A stretch of 64,000 nt of DNA from Actinoalloteichus hoggarensis (GTDB lineage Bacteria > Actinomycetota > Actinomycetes > Mycobacteriales > Pseudonocardiaceae). The stretch spans positions 4,216,001-4,280,000 of the forward strand of contig NZ_CP022521.1 in assembly GCF_002234535.1 (NCBI RefSeq), in the 5' to 3' direction. Under the pieces are notes generated by a model. The model was not told the origin of the DNA, searched no databases, and saw nothing but the letters and a program-made list of their open reading frames with translations. Position numbers and translations under genes: made by a program. Below are positions 43,120 through 52,083 of the stretch, piece after piece. Each line of letters starts with the position of its first letter. The stretch's first letter is position 1.

Positions 43120-44275
43120 ATGGCGGCAGGCGAGCCGGGGCAGGTCGAGGACGATCGCGGCTGGTGGTGGGGCGCGGCGTCGTCGTCGGTGCAGGATGAG
43201 GGCTCCTCTCCGGGGATGACTGGTCGCAGTGGGAGGAGGCGGGGAGAGCCCCGGTGTCCGGGACCGGCACCGGATTTCGGGAGAGGTACGAATCGGGTCT
43301 GCGGTCGATCCGTTCCTTAGGGTTGACGCGGTATCGAACGTCGGTGTCGTGGGCGCGAGTGGTCCCGGAGCCGGGCAGAGTCGACCGAGCCGAAGTCGAT
43401 CACCTCCGCGGCGTCCTGGCCGCGGGCCGGGAGGCCGGGCTGCAGATGCGTCTGACGCTCCTGCACTCGGCGATACCGAGATGGTTCGCAGCGGAGGGCG
43501 GCTTCGCCGCGGCTACCGCGGAGGCTCGGTGGCGGGACTGGGTCCGCCTGGTCGCCGCGGAGTTCGGCGACCCCGTCGGCGGTTGGATGCCGATCGACAA
43601 TCCGGGGTCGTATGCCCAGAAGGCCTACCTGACCGGGATGTCTCCCCCCGGTGAGCGGGGCCTGCGGCAGTTCACGAGGGTCCTGGAGGTGATGCATCGC
43701 TGCGATGCTCAGGCTGCGGCGATGCTGAAGGAGACGACCGGACTGCCGGTGACCTCCAATCAATCGCTCGCACCGTTGTGGCCTGCGGACGACAGCGCGG
43801 CGGCGGAGGAGGCGACGGCTCGGTTCGACGCGCTGCTGTGGTCCTGGCTGCCGACAGCCGACGCGTTCGACCAGGTGGGATTCTCCTACTACTACGGTGC
43901 GCCGGTGGCAGGCGACGGCTCACCGCGTCCATGGCCTGCGGGTCGGCAGCCGGGACCGTCGGGGTATGTGCCCTGGGCGGAGGGGCTGGGAATCGTCGTG
44001 GACCGCCTGCACACCACGCTGCCGGGAAGGAGCTGGTGGTGGCCGAGGTCGGGTACGGCGGGGGTGACGACGTCGCGCGGGGCGAGTACCTGCGGGCTGT
44101 GGACGCGCAGCTGCGCGCCGCGCGGCAACGAGGCGTGAATCTGACGGGTGCCTACCTGTGGACGCCGATCGACAATTACGAGTGGCTCGCGGGATGGTCC
44201 GTGCCGTTCGGCGTCCTGGACGTACAGCGGAGGGAGCGGCCGTCCGCACAGGTCTTGCGCGACCTCGCCTGCTGA
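43120..44275 (+). pseudogene. GH1-like glycosidase gene with two frame breaks
   Basis: Three consecutive frames together encode a family-1 glycoside hydrolase of about 385 residues. Part 1 (ATG 43120): 'GWWWGAASSSVQDEGSSPG'. Part 2 (43216-44026): 'DWSQWEEAGRAPVSG', 'LGLTRYRTSVSWARVVPEPGRV', 'LQMRLTLLHSAIPRWFAAEGGF', 'FDQVGFSYYYGAPV'. Part 3 (44027-44275): 'KELVVAEVGYG', 'NLTGAYLWTPIDNYEWLAGWSVPFGVLDV'. Each break is repaired by one extra base in a G-rich run (43212-43215 and 44024-44030). The nucleophile Glu is present (AEVG), but the acid/base motif NEP reads D-N-P in 'WMPIDNPGSY', so even a repaired protein would lack the acid/base. It is short for GH1 (usually 430-480). Confidence 0.7.
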
Positions 44276-44689
44276 GCCCCGGACGAGAAGGCGTCCGCAG
44301 CGGGGGCCCAGGTCGGCGGCGGCAGCCTGAACGACGCGACGGACGACGAGCGGTGTCCTGGTCGAGCAGGCGGCATGCCTCGGCGGCGGGGTCGCCGTCG
44401 GCGGGGCCGATCGGGCGGGAGTCGCCGGAGTGGCCGGAGTAGCCGCGACGGCGAACCGCAGGCTCTGACGGAGGGGCGGTGCGCGCGCACCCTCGGTGCC
44501 GGCGGCATCGGCATCGGCATCGGCATCGGCATCGGCATCGGCATCGGCATCGGCATCGGCGCCGAGGATGATCTCGTCGCTCGCAGGCTCGGCGTCGGGC
44601 GTCGAGGACGTCCCGGTCGTCTGTCATCCATCCGCCCTGTCGCCCGGCGCGACCGGCAGCCGCGCGACCGTCGCGCCGGGGCCGGCCGA
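44276..44689. other. Convergent intergenic region with hexamer array
   Basis: 414 bases between the GH1-like gene (rightward) and the DUF5134 gene (leftward). It holds the nine-copy GGCATC array. One minus-strand frame reads through the array as Asp-Ala repeats, but it has no start codon or recognisable domain, so I do not call a gene. Confidence 0.6.
44504..44557. repeat. Nine perfect tandem copies of GGCATC
   Basis: 54 bases of uninterrupted GGCATC units lie between two convergent genes. The hexamer would encode Gly-Ile rightward or Asp-Ala leftward. Copy number should vary between isolates by slippage. Confidence 0.95.
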
Positions 44690-45541
44690 TCAGAGCATCA
44701 CCAGCAGCATGGCCCCCATTCCCACGCTCATCACGGCGTGACAGGCCGCCTCGAAGGACTCGACGCGCAGCACACGCGCCGAACCCGGGGTCGATCCCGA
44801 ACCAGGATCCGCTGTGGCCGTGCCCCGCCGGGCGACCGTGCCGAGGCCGGTCGCGCCGGGCCGGGCGTTAGTGCTCGCGCCGTCGACCTCGGCCGTCACC
44901 CGGCCCGCCCATTCGGCCCGCGTCCAGCCGGCGGCGGGCCGGGTCCCGGACTCGACGTCGAGCACGCCCTGCGCGGCGTCGACGGCACCCGCGATCCAGC
45001 GCAGGGACGACAGAATCAGATACAGACCGATCACACCGGTCAGGACGGCGACGACGGACGACAGGCCCAGCCGTTCCGGCGGGGTCGACACGGCACCCAG
45101 GGTCGTGACCTGTTCGCCTGCCGGTCCCAGCGCCGCGAGCGCGTGATTGTGACCGCCCCGGCCGGAGCTGGGCGCGGTCATCGCGGCGGGCATGATCGCC
45201 AGCATCCACACCATCGCCGCCGCCATCAGCGTGTGATGCACGTGCGCCGACAACCCGCCTGCCAGTTCACGGCCCGCCCGCAGCCGCCCCACCGTCAGTG
45301 CCAGGAACCACGCGGTGGCGAGCGAGAACACGACGAGCTGTGGGGTGAGGGGGACGCTCATCCCCCACGGCCAGGCCATGGCGATCATCGCCACGCACAT
45401 CAGCACGTGGGTCAGGGCCGAGATCCGCGCGGGCAGGCTCGGGCCGTCCACCCTGCGCCCCGCGAGCTGTCGGAGGAAGCCGATCAGCGCGACGGCGAAC
45501 CCGATCGTGAACAGCCAGCGCAGCAGGGGCTCGTCGACCAT
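44690..45541 (-). CDS. DUF5134 membrane protein
   Basis: 283 residues from ATG 45541, whose first base overlaps the stop of the PepSY gene. About six hydrophobic segments, starting 'LRWLFTIGFAVALIGFLRQL', then 'ISALTHVLMCVAMIAMAWPWGM', 'LVVFSLATAWFLALTVG', 'LSAHVHHTLMAAAMVWMLAIMP' and a C-terminal 'AACHAVMSVGMGAMLLVML'. His and Met residues in the membrane segments (HVLMCVAMIAM, HHTLMAAAM, HAVMSVGMGAM) recall copper-handling proteins. The PepSY partner upstream fits a metal or redox role, but that is an inference. Confidence 0.85.
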   Translation of the reverse strand: MVDEPLLRWLFTIGFAVALIGFLRQLAGRRVDGPSLPARISALTHVLMCVAMIAMAWPWGMSVPLTPQLVVFSLATAWFLALTVGRLRAGRELAGGLSAHVHHTLMAAAMVWMLAIMPAAMTAPSSGRGGHNHALAALGPAGEQVTTLGAVSTPPERLGLSSVVAVLTGVIGLYLILSSLRWIAGAVDAAQGVLDVESGTRPAAGWTRAEWAGRVTAEVDGASTNARPGATGLGTVARRGTATADPGSGSTPGSARVLRVESFEAACHAVMSVGMGAMLLVML

Positions 45542-47214
45542 CAGGCACCTCCGGCGGTGTCGGTTCGGCCGGTTCGACCGGCCCCCGTCGTGGCGGGGTC
45601 GGCGGCGCCCCCGCTCGGCGTTCCGACCACGGCCGAAGCCGCGTCGGCATCCGCGAGCGCACCGATCTCCGTGGCGTCCTCGGGTCCTGGTGGCGGATCC
45701 AGCCGCGCGGCGCGGCGCCGGTCTCGACGGCCGAGCAGGATGTCCACCAGCAGGAATACCAGCAGTGAAGCGCCGAGCAGTGGCAGGAAGTAGGCGATGA
45801 AGACGCCGAGAAGGATCACCGGCGCCAGCACTCGGCCGGGAATCCGTTGCCAGGCGCCTCGGGCGGGCGGCCTGCCGAAGGAGGATCCGCCTGCCCGGGT
45901 CGGTCTGCGCAGCCACCACATCCGGTAGCCCCAGAAGATCACGCCGAGCAGGGACACCGCGAGCAGCACCAGCACGGCCTGGTTCACCCAGCCGAAGAGG
46001 AAGCCCATGTGGGCGTCGATTCCCCAGCGGGCCAGCTTCGCCGCCAACGGGTAATCGTCGAAGCGCAGGACCTCGAGGACCTCGCCGGTCGCCGGGTCGA
46101 CGGCGGCGGAGTCCTGTTCGGTCGGCCAGGATCGGCCCTGTTCGGCCACCCGATAGGCGGTGCCGGGCTCCTCAGGCGGCGTGATCTCCACCGGGCCGGT
46201 GACGCCCTCGGCGATCACCGCCTCCCAGACGCGGTCCACGCCGACGTCGCCGCCCCCGCCGCCCGGCGGCGCCGCGGCGTCGGCACCCGCCCTGGAGTCG
46301 GACAGTTCGGTGGACACGGCCGGCGTGTCCCAGGACAGCGCCGCCCGAAGCTGGTTGACGTTCTCGCCGGCGAAGGTCGACCAGGTCAGTCCGGTGGCGG
46401 AGAGCAGGATCAGCCCGCCCGCCGCCCAGACGCCCACCGAGCCGTGCCAGGACAGGGTTCGGCGGCGCCCCGCCGGGCCGCCCGTCGGTGCCAGGATCGC
46501 GCGGGCCCGCCGGTCGGAACGCCGACGCAGGACCCACAGCACGGCGCCGACCGAGACGATCAACCACAGCCAGCTGGCGGCGAGTTCGCTGTAGAGCCTG
46601 CCGACGTCGCCGAGGTGCAGTCCTCGGTGCAGCCAGTCGATCCAGCCGCGCACCGGCAGGGCCTGCCCGCTGCCGTAGGTCTCCAGGACGCCCCGCACCT
46701 CGGTGGTGTAGGGGTCGACGAAGACCGTCCGCCAGTAGCTCTCCGGCAGGTCGGGGGCGTGGAAGATCACCTGCGTCGTGTCGGTCGGCGTCGGACCCGG
46801 CCGCACGGATCTCATCTCGCCGTCCGGGAGGGCGAGCCGGGCGGCCTCGACCTGGTCCGCCAGCGGTTGGGCGGTCCCGCCCGCGGGCACGTGCAGCTCC
46901 CGGTCGTACAGCGCCTGTTCGAGCTGCGGGGTGAAGACGTAGAGCAACCCGGTGAGCGTGGCGATGACCAGCAGCGGTGCGACGAAGACGCCCGCGTAGA
47001 AGTGCAGCCGCAGCACCAGGGGGCGCAGGTGCGACCACGCCGACGTCCTGGTGTCGCGGCCGTCGGACGCGGGGCGGCCCTCCGACGCGGGGCGGGCGGC
47101 CCGTGCGGCGTCGGTGGCCGTCGCGGCCGCCGGTGTGGCGGCGTCGGGTTCGCCCGGCGGCGCGTCCGCCGACGCCGCCGAACCGTCCCGTCCGTTCCCC
47201 GTGCTGGTGCTCAT
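45541..47214 (-). CDS. PepSY-domain membrane protein
   Basis: 557 residues from ATG 47214 (MSTSTGNGRDG); GGAG lies five bases upstream. A longer start at 47313 adds 33 Arg/Ser-rich residues and is less likely. A disordered Ala-rich head is followed by the first helix 'RLHFYAGVFVAPLLVIATLTGLLYVF', the first PepSY module, 'WIDWLHRGLHLGDVGRLYSELAASWLWLIVSVGAVLWVL', 'WHGSVGVWAAGGLILLSATGLTWSTF', a second PepSY module, 'GFLFGWVNQAVLVLLAVSLLGVIFWGYRMWW' and two C-terminal helices. Conserved His residues in helices (LRLHFYAG, DWLHRGLH, LSWHGS) match PepSY_TM proteins linked to iron-siderophore reduction or metal uptake. It is translationally coupled to DUF5134. Confidence 0.9.
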   Translation of the reverse strand: MSTSTGNGRDGSAASADAPPGEPDAATPAAATATDAARAARPASEGRPASDGRDTRTSAWSHLRPLVLRLHFYAGVFVAPLLVIATLTGLLYVFTPQLEQALYDRELHVPAGGTAQPLADQVEAARLALPDGEMRSVRPGPTPTDTTQVIFHAPDLPESYWRTVFVDPYTTEVRGVLETYGSGQALPVRGWIDWLHRGLHLGDVGRLYSELAASWLWLIVSVGAVLWVLRRRSDRRARAILAPTGGPAGRRRTLSWHGSVGVWAAGGLILLSATGLTWSTFAGENVNQLRAALSWDTPAVSTELSDSRAGADAAAPPGGGGGDVGVDRVWEAVIAEGVTGPVEITPPEEPGTAYRVAEQGRSWPTEQDSAAVDPATGEVLEVLRFDDYPLAAKLARWGIDAHMGFLFGWVNQAVLVLLAVSLLGVIFWGYRMWWLRRPTRAGGSSFGRPPARGAWQRIPGRVLAPVILLGVFIAYFLPLLGASLLVFLLVDILLGRRDRRRAARLDPPPGPEDATEIGALADADAASAVVGTPSGGAADPATTGAGRTGRTDTAGGA

Positions 47215-47581
47215 CGGCGCTCCGTCCGTCTCGCGACGCCGACTCGCCGTCGTGAAGCCGCACGGGCTCACGGCGCCGAGCGGGCTCGACCTCGAACGGC
47301 GAGAGATCGTCACCGCACAGGTCGTCGGACGGAGCCGGTGAGTTCCCGACGAACCGGTGGAACATGTCGGCGGTCCTCGCCGGCGGCACCCCCGGACGGG
47401 CGGCGACCGTCGCGCACGGGCGGAACGCCGACGGCCGCTCGGCCCGGCGGGGAACGCTCAACCCGACGACGCCAGGCCGCGGCCCAGCGGAGCCGAGCTC
47501 AGCCCGACCGAGCCACGCTCAGCGCGACGAAGGCCAAGCACACCCCGACGGAGGCCACGCACACCCCCGCGGAAACCGCCC

Positions 47582-48334
47582 TCACCCCAGCGGGGCCTCG
47601 CTGAGCACCGGAGACCTCGGCGCGGCGGCGACCTCGCGGGTCCGGTGGCCGACCACCGCGACGACGGCGGTGATCAGCACCGACAGCAGCAGGGCCGCGG
47701 CGATGTGCCAGAGCAGCAGGGCGGCGCCGACCAGCGCGCCGAGCAGGATCAGGCTCACCGCGCCGATCCGCCGGGCCCACAGTCGGCCGTCGCCGCCCGC
47801 CAGCCGCGAGTCGGCGGCGAGGCCGGTCAACGTCGAGGTCACCACGACCGTGGTGACGTCCTTGACGGCGAGCCGCCGGGCCGCCGCCGCCTGCATGCCC
47901 ATCACCACGGCGGTGCCGGTGGTGATCACGGCGCCGAGCGGGTCGGCCGGATGGTCTCCGGTGAGCAGCAGCGCGCCGCCGAGCAGCAGCAGGACGCCCG
48001 CGACCACGCCGAGCAGGGCGGTGGTGTGCGTCGTCCAGCCGGGAGCCGCCCTGCGTAGGACGCGGCCGGCGATGACGGCCCCGACGAGATAGCCGATCAG
48101 CGCCAGCGCGGGCCGCAGCACGGGCAGCGGCGCACCGCCCGCCACGCCCCCGTCCCCCGCGACGCCGTCGACGACGCCCATGCCCAGCAGCACGACGTTG
48201 CCGGTCATGTTCCCGGTGAAGACCCGGTCCAGTCCCAGGTAGCCGACCGCGTCGATCACTCCGGTGGAGAAGGTCAGCGCCAGCATCAGCATCAGGTGGG
48301 TGCGTGCCCGATCGTCGGGCGTGCGGCTCGTCAA
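47582..48334 (-). CDS. DUF1275 (YoaK-like) membrane protein
   Basis: 250 residues from ATG 48334. Six to seven hydrophobic segments. The family signature is visible: 'MLALTFSTGVIDAVGYLGLDRVFTGNMTGNVVLLGMG' at the N-terminus and 'GMQAAAARRLAVKDVTTVVVTSTLTGLAADSRL' in the middle. Function is unknown in general; such proteins are integral to the inner membrane. It is divergent from the GntR gene (start 48526), but nothing connects them functionally. Confidence 0.92.
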   Translation of the reverse strand: MTSRTPDDRARTHLMLMLALTFSTGVIDAVGYLGLDRVFTGNMTGNVVLLGMGVVDGVAGDGGVAGGAPLPVLRPALALIGYLVGAVIAGRVLRRAAPGWTTHTTALLGVVAGVLLLLGGALLLTGDHPADPLGAVITTGTAVVMGMQAAAARRLAVKDVTTVVVTSTLTGLAADSRLAGGDGRLWARRIGAVSLILLGALVGAALLLWHIAAALLLSVLITAVVAVVGHRTREVAAAPRSPVLSEAPLG

Positions 48335-48525
48335 CTCGGTCGTCCTGTTCTCGTCTGCTCCCGACAGGCGGAAGGCATGGATATGCTGATCCCGCGGTTC
48401 GAGAAGTCCCGCGACTCCCGTGGCCGCGGCCGTCCCCGATGTCCGCGCCCCGCCTCGGGTCTCGGGCGGGCGGCGGGGTCTCGCACCGGCAGGGGAACTG
48501 CCGCATCAAGGATCAGGAGCGCACC

Positions 48526-49152
48526 GTGGCCAGCCTCAGCGAGCGGGTCGCAGGCCGAATCCGGCGCGACATCATCCGCGGCGCCCTCGCGCCGGGCACT
48601 CGGGTGACCGAGGCCGCGCTGAGCGAGGCCTACGGCGTCTCGCGGGTTCCGATCCGGGAGGCCTTCCGGGTCTTGGAGACCGAAGGCTTCGTCGTGTCGC
48701 GGCCTTATGCGGGATCGACGGTGGCGGCTCTGGACGGCGCCGACGCCGACGATCTCTTCGCCGTGCGGGCGACCGTGGAGGAGCGCACCGCGCGCCGGGC
48801 CGCGGGCCGGGCGGACTCGGCGGCGGTGGCCCGGCTGATGGCCGTCGTCGACGCGGGCGACGCCGCGCTGGCGGCGGGCAGGCGACAGGACCTGACCGAT
48901 CTGAACACGAGTTTCCATCTCGCGATCGCCGAGATCGCGGCCAACCCGAGCCTCACCGGGATGCTGCGGCAGCTGGCGGGCAAGATCGAGTGGATCTACG
49001 CGGCCGACGTCGCGGTGCGCGCGGAAAGCTCGTGGATCGAGCATCGACTGATCGCCTCGGCGATCGAGACGGGCGACGTCGATGGGGCTGCCCTCCTCAT
49101 GCGCCGTCATGTCGAGAACTCCCGGCACGGGTATCTGCTCCGCCACGGATGA
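48526..49152 (+). CDS. GntR/FadR-type (FCD) regulator
   Basis: 208 residues from GTG 48526 with AGGAG seven bases upstream. Winged HTH: 'LSERVAGRIRRDIIRGALAPGTRVTEAALSEAYGVSRVPIREAFRVLETEGFVVSRPYAGSTV'. The FCD ligand domain includes 'LFAVRATVEERTARRAAGRA', 'DLNTSFHLAIAEIAANPSL' and 'HRLIASAIETGDVDGAALLMRRHVENS', with the Asp/His metal-binding pattern. It precedes the peptide transporter operon, whose 276-base upstream gap has two GTATAC-centred sites of the kind FCD regulators bind. It likely controls uptake of a peptide-derived acid. Confidence 0.92.
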   Translation: MASLSERVAGRIRRDIIRGALAPGTRVTEAALSEAYGVSRVPIREAFRVLETEGFVVSRPYAGSTVAALDGADADDLFAVRATVEERTARRAAGRADSAAVARLMAVVDAGDAALAAGRRQDLTDLNTSFHLAIAEIAANPSLTGMLRQLAGKIEWIYAADVAVRAESSWIEHRLIASAIETGDVDGAALLMRRHVENSRHGYLLRHG

Positions 49153-49297
49153 CCCACGCGGGTCGCCGCGTCGCCGCGTGCGCGCCGCCGGGCGGCGGGC
49201 GGACGTCGGCCCGGCGACGCTCATCCGATTCACCTTCCGTCTCGTGCCTGCCGGCCGGGTATTCGTCACCGTGAGGGGCGTCCTCGTAGCGGAACGA

Positions 49298-49307
49298 ATC
49301 GTATACA
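49298..49307. promoter_or_regulatory. GntR-type site 1 (ATCGTATACA)
   Basis: A GTATAC core in an AT-rich context (CGAATCGTATACAAAA). FCD-type GntR regulators commonly bind TNGTATACNA palindromes. An identical ten-mer occurs 107 bases downstream, before the transporter gene. Confidence 0.6.
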
Positions 49308-49366
49308 AAAAACGCCCCATCGAGAAGTCGTCGCCCATCCGGGGTGACCGAACCCATTGCACCTGC

Positions 49367-49388
49367 GGAAACATCGTGGAAACATCGT
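49367..49388. repeat. Tandem 11-base direct repeat
   Basis: GGAAACATCGT occurs twice in succession, 40 bases before the solute-binding protein start and between the two GTATAC sites. It could be a binding site for an activator or a chance duplication. Confidence 0.7.
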
Positions 49389-49404
49389 CCACCTAAGGTC
49401 TAGG

Positions 49405-49414
49405 ATCGTATACA
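49405..49414. promoter_or_regulatory. GntR-type site 2 (ATCGTATACA)
   Basis: The same ten-mer as at 49298-49307, here 14 bases upstream of the solute-binding protein start, so a bound regulator would cover the transcription or translation start. Confidence 0.6.
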
Positions 49415-49427
49415 TTCCTGATGTTCT

Positions 49428-51128
49428 GTGAGGTCCCCTATGCCCCGTCCGGAGGTGCGCCCCGCTGCGCTCCCGTGGCGCAGCGCCCGACGCGGTCGGC
49501 TCGGACGCCGTTCCGGCGCCGTGGTCGGCACGGCGTTGGCGGTGCTGGCGGCCAGCGCCTGCGTCCCGGTCCAGCCGCCCCCGCCCGCGGGCGAGCGGTC
49601 GGACGTCACCGGGTCGCCGGTGGGCGACACCCCGGTGCAGGAGGGCGGCGATCTGGTGATGGGCCTCTCCGCCGAGCCCGACCAGCTCGACCCGACCACC
49701 TCGACGTCGCTGTACACCCGATACGTCATGAGCAGCGTCTGCGAGAAGCTCTACGACCTCGACGCCGAGGGTGAGCTGGTCCCCCAGCTCGCCACCGAGC
49801 TGCCGAGCGTCTCCGACGACGGACTCGCCGTCACCATCCCGCTGCGCACGGACGCCGTCTTCGCCGACGGGGTGCCGCTGGACGCCGAGGCGGTCCGCAC
49901 GACGCTGCTCCGACACCTGGAGAAGGAGGACTCCGCCCGGCGCGCCGAGCTGGGGCCGATCGAGTCCGTCGAGGTGCTCGACGACGAGCACGTCGTCCTG
50001 CACTACGCCGAGCCCTTCGCGCCGATCACCGGGGCACTGGCCGACCGGGCGGGGATGATCCTCTCCCCCGCCGCGCTCGCCGAACGCGGCGACGCCTTCG
50101 GCGGACACCCGGTGTGCGTCGGGCCGTTCCGCTTCGTCGACCGGGTCCCGCAGACCTCGATCAGCGTGGAACGCGACCCGCTCTACTACGACGCCGACCA
50201 GGTACACCTCGACACGATCACCTATCGGATCATGTCCGACGCCTCGATCCGAGCGGCGAACCTGCGCTCCGGCGACGTGCAGGTGATCGACCGGGTCTCC
50301 ACCACCGAGGTCGACGCGCTCGACCAGGAGGACGGCATCGAGGTCCTCCAGATCGCCTCACTCGGCTACCAGGGCGTCACCTTCAACGTCGGCAACGTCG
50401 CCGGGGTGGGCGCCGAGACCGGCGAGATCGACACGCCGCTGGGCTCCGACCCTCGGGTACGGCAGGCGTTCTCCCACGCCGTCGACCGCGACGCGCTGGT
50501 CAACTCGGTGTTCAACAACTGGTTCGAGCCCGCCTGCTCACCGATCTCGCCCGCCAGCCCGTTCACCAGCGAGGCGAGCGAGGTCTGTCCCGAGCACGAT
50601 CCCGAGGAGTCGCGCAGACTGCTCGCCGAGGCGGGCGTCGAGACCCCGTACCGGATCAGGCTGCAGGCCGCCAACAACCCGGACACGCTGCGGTTCTCCC
50701 AGGCGTTGCAGGCCTCCGTCGGCGAGGGCGGCTTCGAGATCGAGATCGTGCCGGTGGAGTACTCCACCCTGCTCGACGTCCAGTCCAACGGCACCTTCGA
50801 CGCCGTGCAGCTGGGCTGGTCGGGCCGGATCGACCCGAACAACAACATCAGGACGTTCATGGAGACCGGCGCGGGCAGCAACTACGCGGGCTACAGCGTC
50901 GCCGAGGTCGACGAGATGCTCGGCGAGGCGGCCGAGGTCGAGGACGTCGAGCGGCGGGCCGAGCTGTACGGGGAGATCGTGGAGGTCCTCCAGCGGGACA
51001 ACCCGGTGGTGTACCTGTACCGCGAGCGCAACATCACCGCCCACGACGAGGGTGTCGTCGGTGTGGAGGTCTACGCCGACGGCGTCGTGCGGCTGGGCCG
51101 CGCCGCCTTCCGAGCCGAGGAGGACTGA
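49428..51128 (+). CDS. Peptide ABC transporter solute-binding lipoprotein (SBP family 5)
   Basis: 566 residues from GTG 49428; ATG 49440 (MPRPEVR) is an alternative. Signal peptide with lipobox 'LAVLAASACVP'. The mature protein is typical of DppA/OppA/GsiB: 'GGDLVMGLSAEPDQLDPTTSTSLYTRYVMSSVCEKLYDLD', 'RTDAVFADGVPLDAEAVRTTLLRHL', 'VGPFRFVDRVPQTSISVERDPLYYD', and 'DPRVRQAFSHAVDRDALV'. It captures oligopeptides or related solutes outside the membrane. The gene leads an operon with two permeases, a gamma-glutamyltransferase and a fused ATPase, so a gamma-glutamyl peptide such as glutathione or mycothiol-related material is a plausible ligand. Confidence 0.92.
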   Translation: MRSPMPRPEVRPAALPWRSARRGRLGRRSGAVVGTALAVLAASACVPVQPPPPAGERSDVTGSPVGDTPVQEGGDLVMGLSAEPDQLDPTTSTSLYTRYVMSSVCEKLYDLDAEGELVPQLATELPSVSDDGLAVTIPLRTDAVFADGVPLDAEAVRTTLLRHLEKEDSARRAELGPIESVEVLDDEHVVLHYAEPFAPITGALADRAGMILSPAALAERGDAFGGHPVCVGPFRFVDRVPQTSISVERDPLYYDADQVHLDTITYRIMSDASIRAANLRSGDVQVIDRVSTTEVDALDQEDGIEVLQIASLGYQGVTFNVGNVAGVGAETGEIDTPLGSDPRVRQAFSHAVDRDALVNSVFNNWFEPACSPISPASPFTSEASEVCPEHDPEESRRLLAEAGVETPYRIRLQAANNPDTLRFSQALQASVGEGGFEIEIVPVEYSTLLDVQSNGTFDAVQLGWSGRIDPNNNIRTFMETGAGSNYAGYSVAEVDEMLGEAAEVEDVERRAELYGEIVEVLQRDNPVVYLYRERNITAHDEGVVGVEVYADGVVRLGRAAFRAEED

Positions 51129-51129
51129 C

Positions 51130-52083
51130 GTGGGCCGCTACCTGCTGACAAGGGCGTGGCAGTCGCTCGTCACCCTCCTGCTCGCCTCGGCCGTGGTGTT
51201 CCTCGGGGTGCGCGCGCTGCCCGGCGACCCGGCGTTGGCCATGGCGGGCGAGGAGGCCGACCCGGAGCGGCTGGCGGCCGTCCGCGCGAGCCTCGGCCTG
51301 GACGACTCGCTGTTCGTGCAGTACTGGCGCTTTCTCACCAACACGCTGAGCGGTGACCTGGGCGACTCGATCCGCACCGGCACGCCCGTCACCGAGCTGA
51401 TCGCCACCACGCTTCCGGTCACGATCGAGCTGTCGGTCTACGCGCTCGTGGTGGCCATGCTGTTCGGAATCGGCGCGGGCGTCGTCGCGGCGGTCTTCCG
51501 GGGTCGCTGGCCGGAGTGGACGGCCAACGGCTTCGCCCTGGTGTCGCTGTCGGTGCCGAACTTCTGGCTGGGCATCCTCGCCATCCTCTATCTGGCGGTG
51601 GGGCTGGGCTGGTTCCCGGCGTCGGGCTACGTCTCGCCGTGGGAGGACCCGCTGCGCGGCCTGCTGCACCTGACGCTGCCCGCGATCATCCTGGGCACCG
51701 GCATCGCGGGGGTGGTGATGCGGCAGACCCGCGCCTCGATGCTGGAGACGCTGACCGCCGACTACGTCCGCACCGCCAGGGCCAAGGGCCTCGGCCGGGG
51801 GACCGTGCTGCTGCGCTACGCCCTGCGGAACAGTCTGATCACCGTGGTCACGATCGTCGGGCTGCAACTCGGCGGGCTGATCTCCGGCGCGGTGGTCACC
51901 GAGCGGATCTTCGGTCTGCCCGGCTTCGGCAAGCTCACCCTCGACTCCGTCTTCAGCCGCGACTATCCGGTGATCCAGGCCGTGGTCCTGGTGGTGACGG
52001 CGGCCTACATCCTGATCAACCTGGCCGTGGACGTCCTCTACACGCTCATCGACCCGCGTATCCGAGTGGGAGGCAAGGCCTGA
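51130..52083 (+). CDS. Peptide ABC transporter permease (DppB/GsiC-like)
   Basis: 317 residues from GTG 51130, two bases after the preceding gene. 'GRYLLTRAWQSLVTLLLASAVVFLGVRALPGDPA' is the family N-terminus. Six membrane segments follow, with the EAA loop 'DYVRTARAKGLGRGTVLLRYALRNSLITVVTIVG' contacting the ATPase. 'ERIFGLPGFGKLTLDSVFSRDYPVIQAV' is also characteristic. It forms the membrane channel with the next gene's product; its stop overlaps that start codon by one base. Confidence 0.95.
   Translation: MGRYLLTRAWQSLVTLLLASAVVFLGVRALPGDPALAMAGEEADPERLAAVRASLGLDDSLFVQYWRFLTNTLSGDLGDSIRTGTPVTELIATTLPVTIELSVYALVVAMLFGIGAGVVAAVFRGRWPEWTANGFALVSLSVPNFWLGILAILYLAVGLGWFPASGYVSPWEDPLRGLLHLTLPAIILGTGIAGVVMRQTRASMLETLTADYVRTARAKGLGRGTVLLRYALRNSLITVVTIVGLQLGGLISGAVVTERIFGLPGFGKLTLDSVFSRDYPVIQAVVLVVTAAYILINLAVDVLYTLIDPRIRVGGKA

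Noticed and set aside
44176-44631. Minus-strand frames through the GGCATC array (Pro-Met, Cys-Arg or Asp-Ala repeats)
   Set aside because: The repeat makes all frames open; the Asp-Ala frame, which looks most protein-like, has no start codon after its upstream stop.
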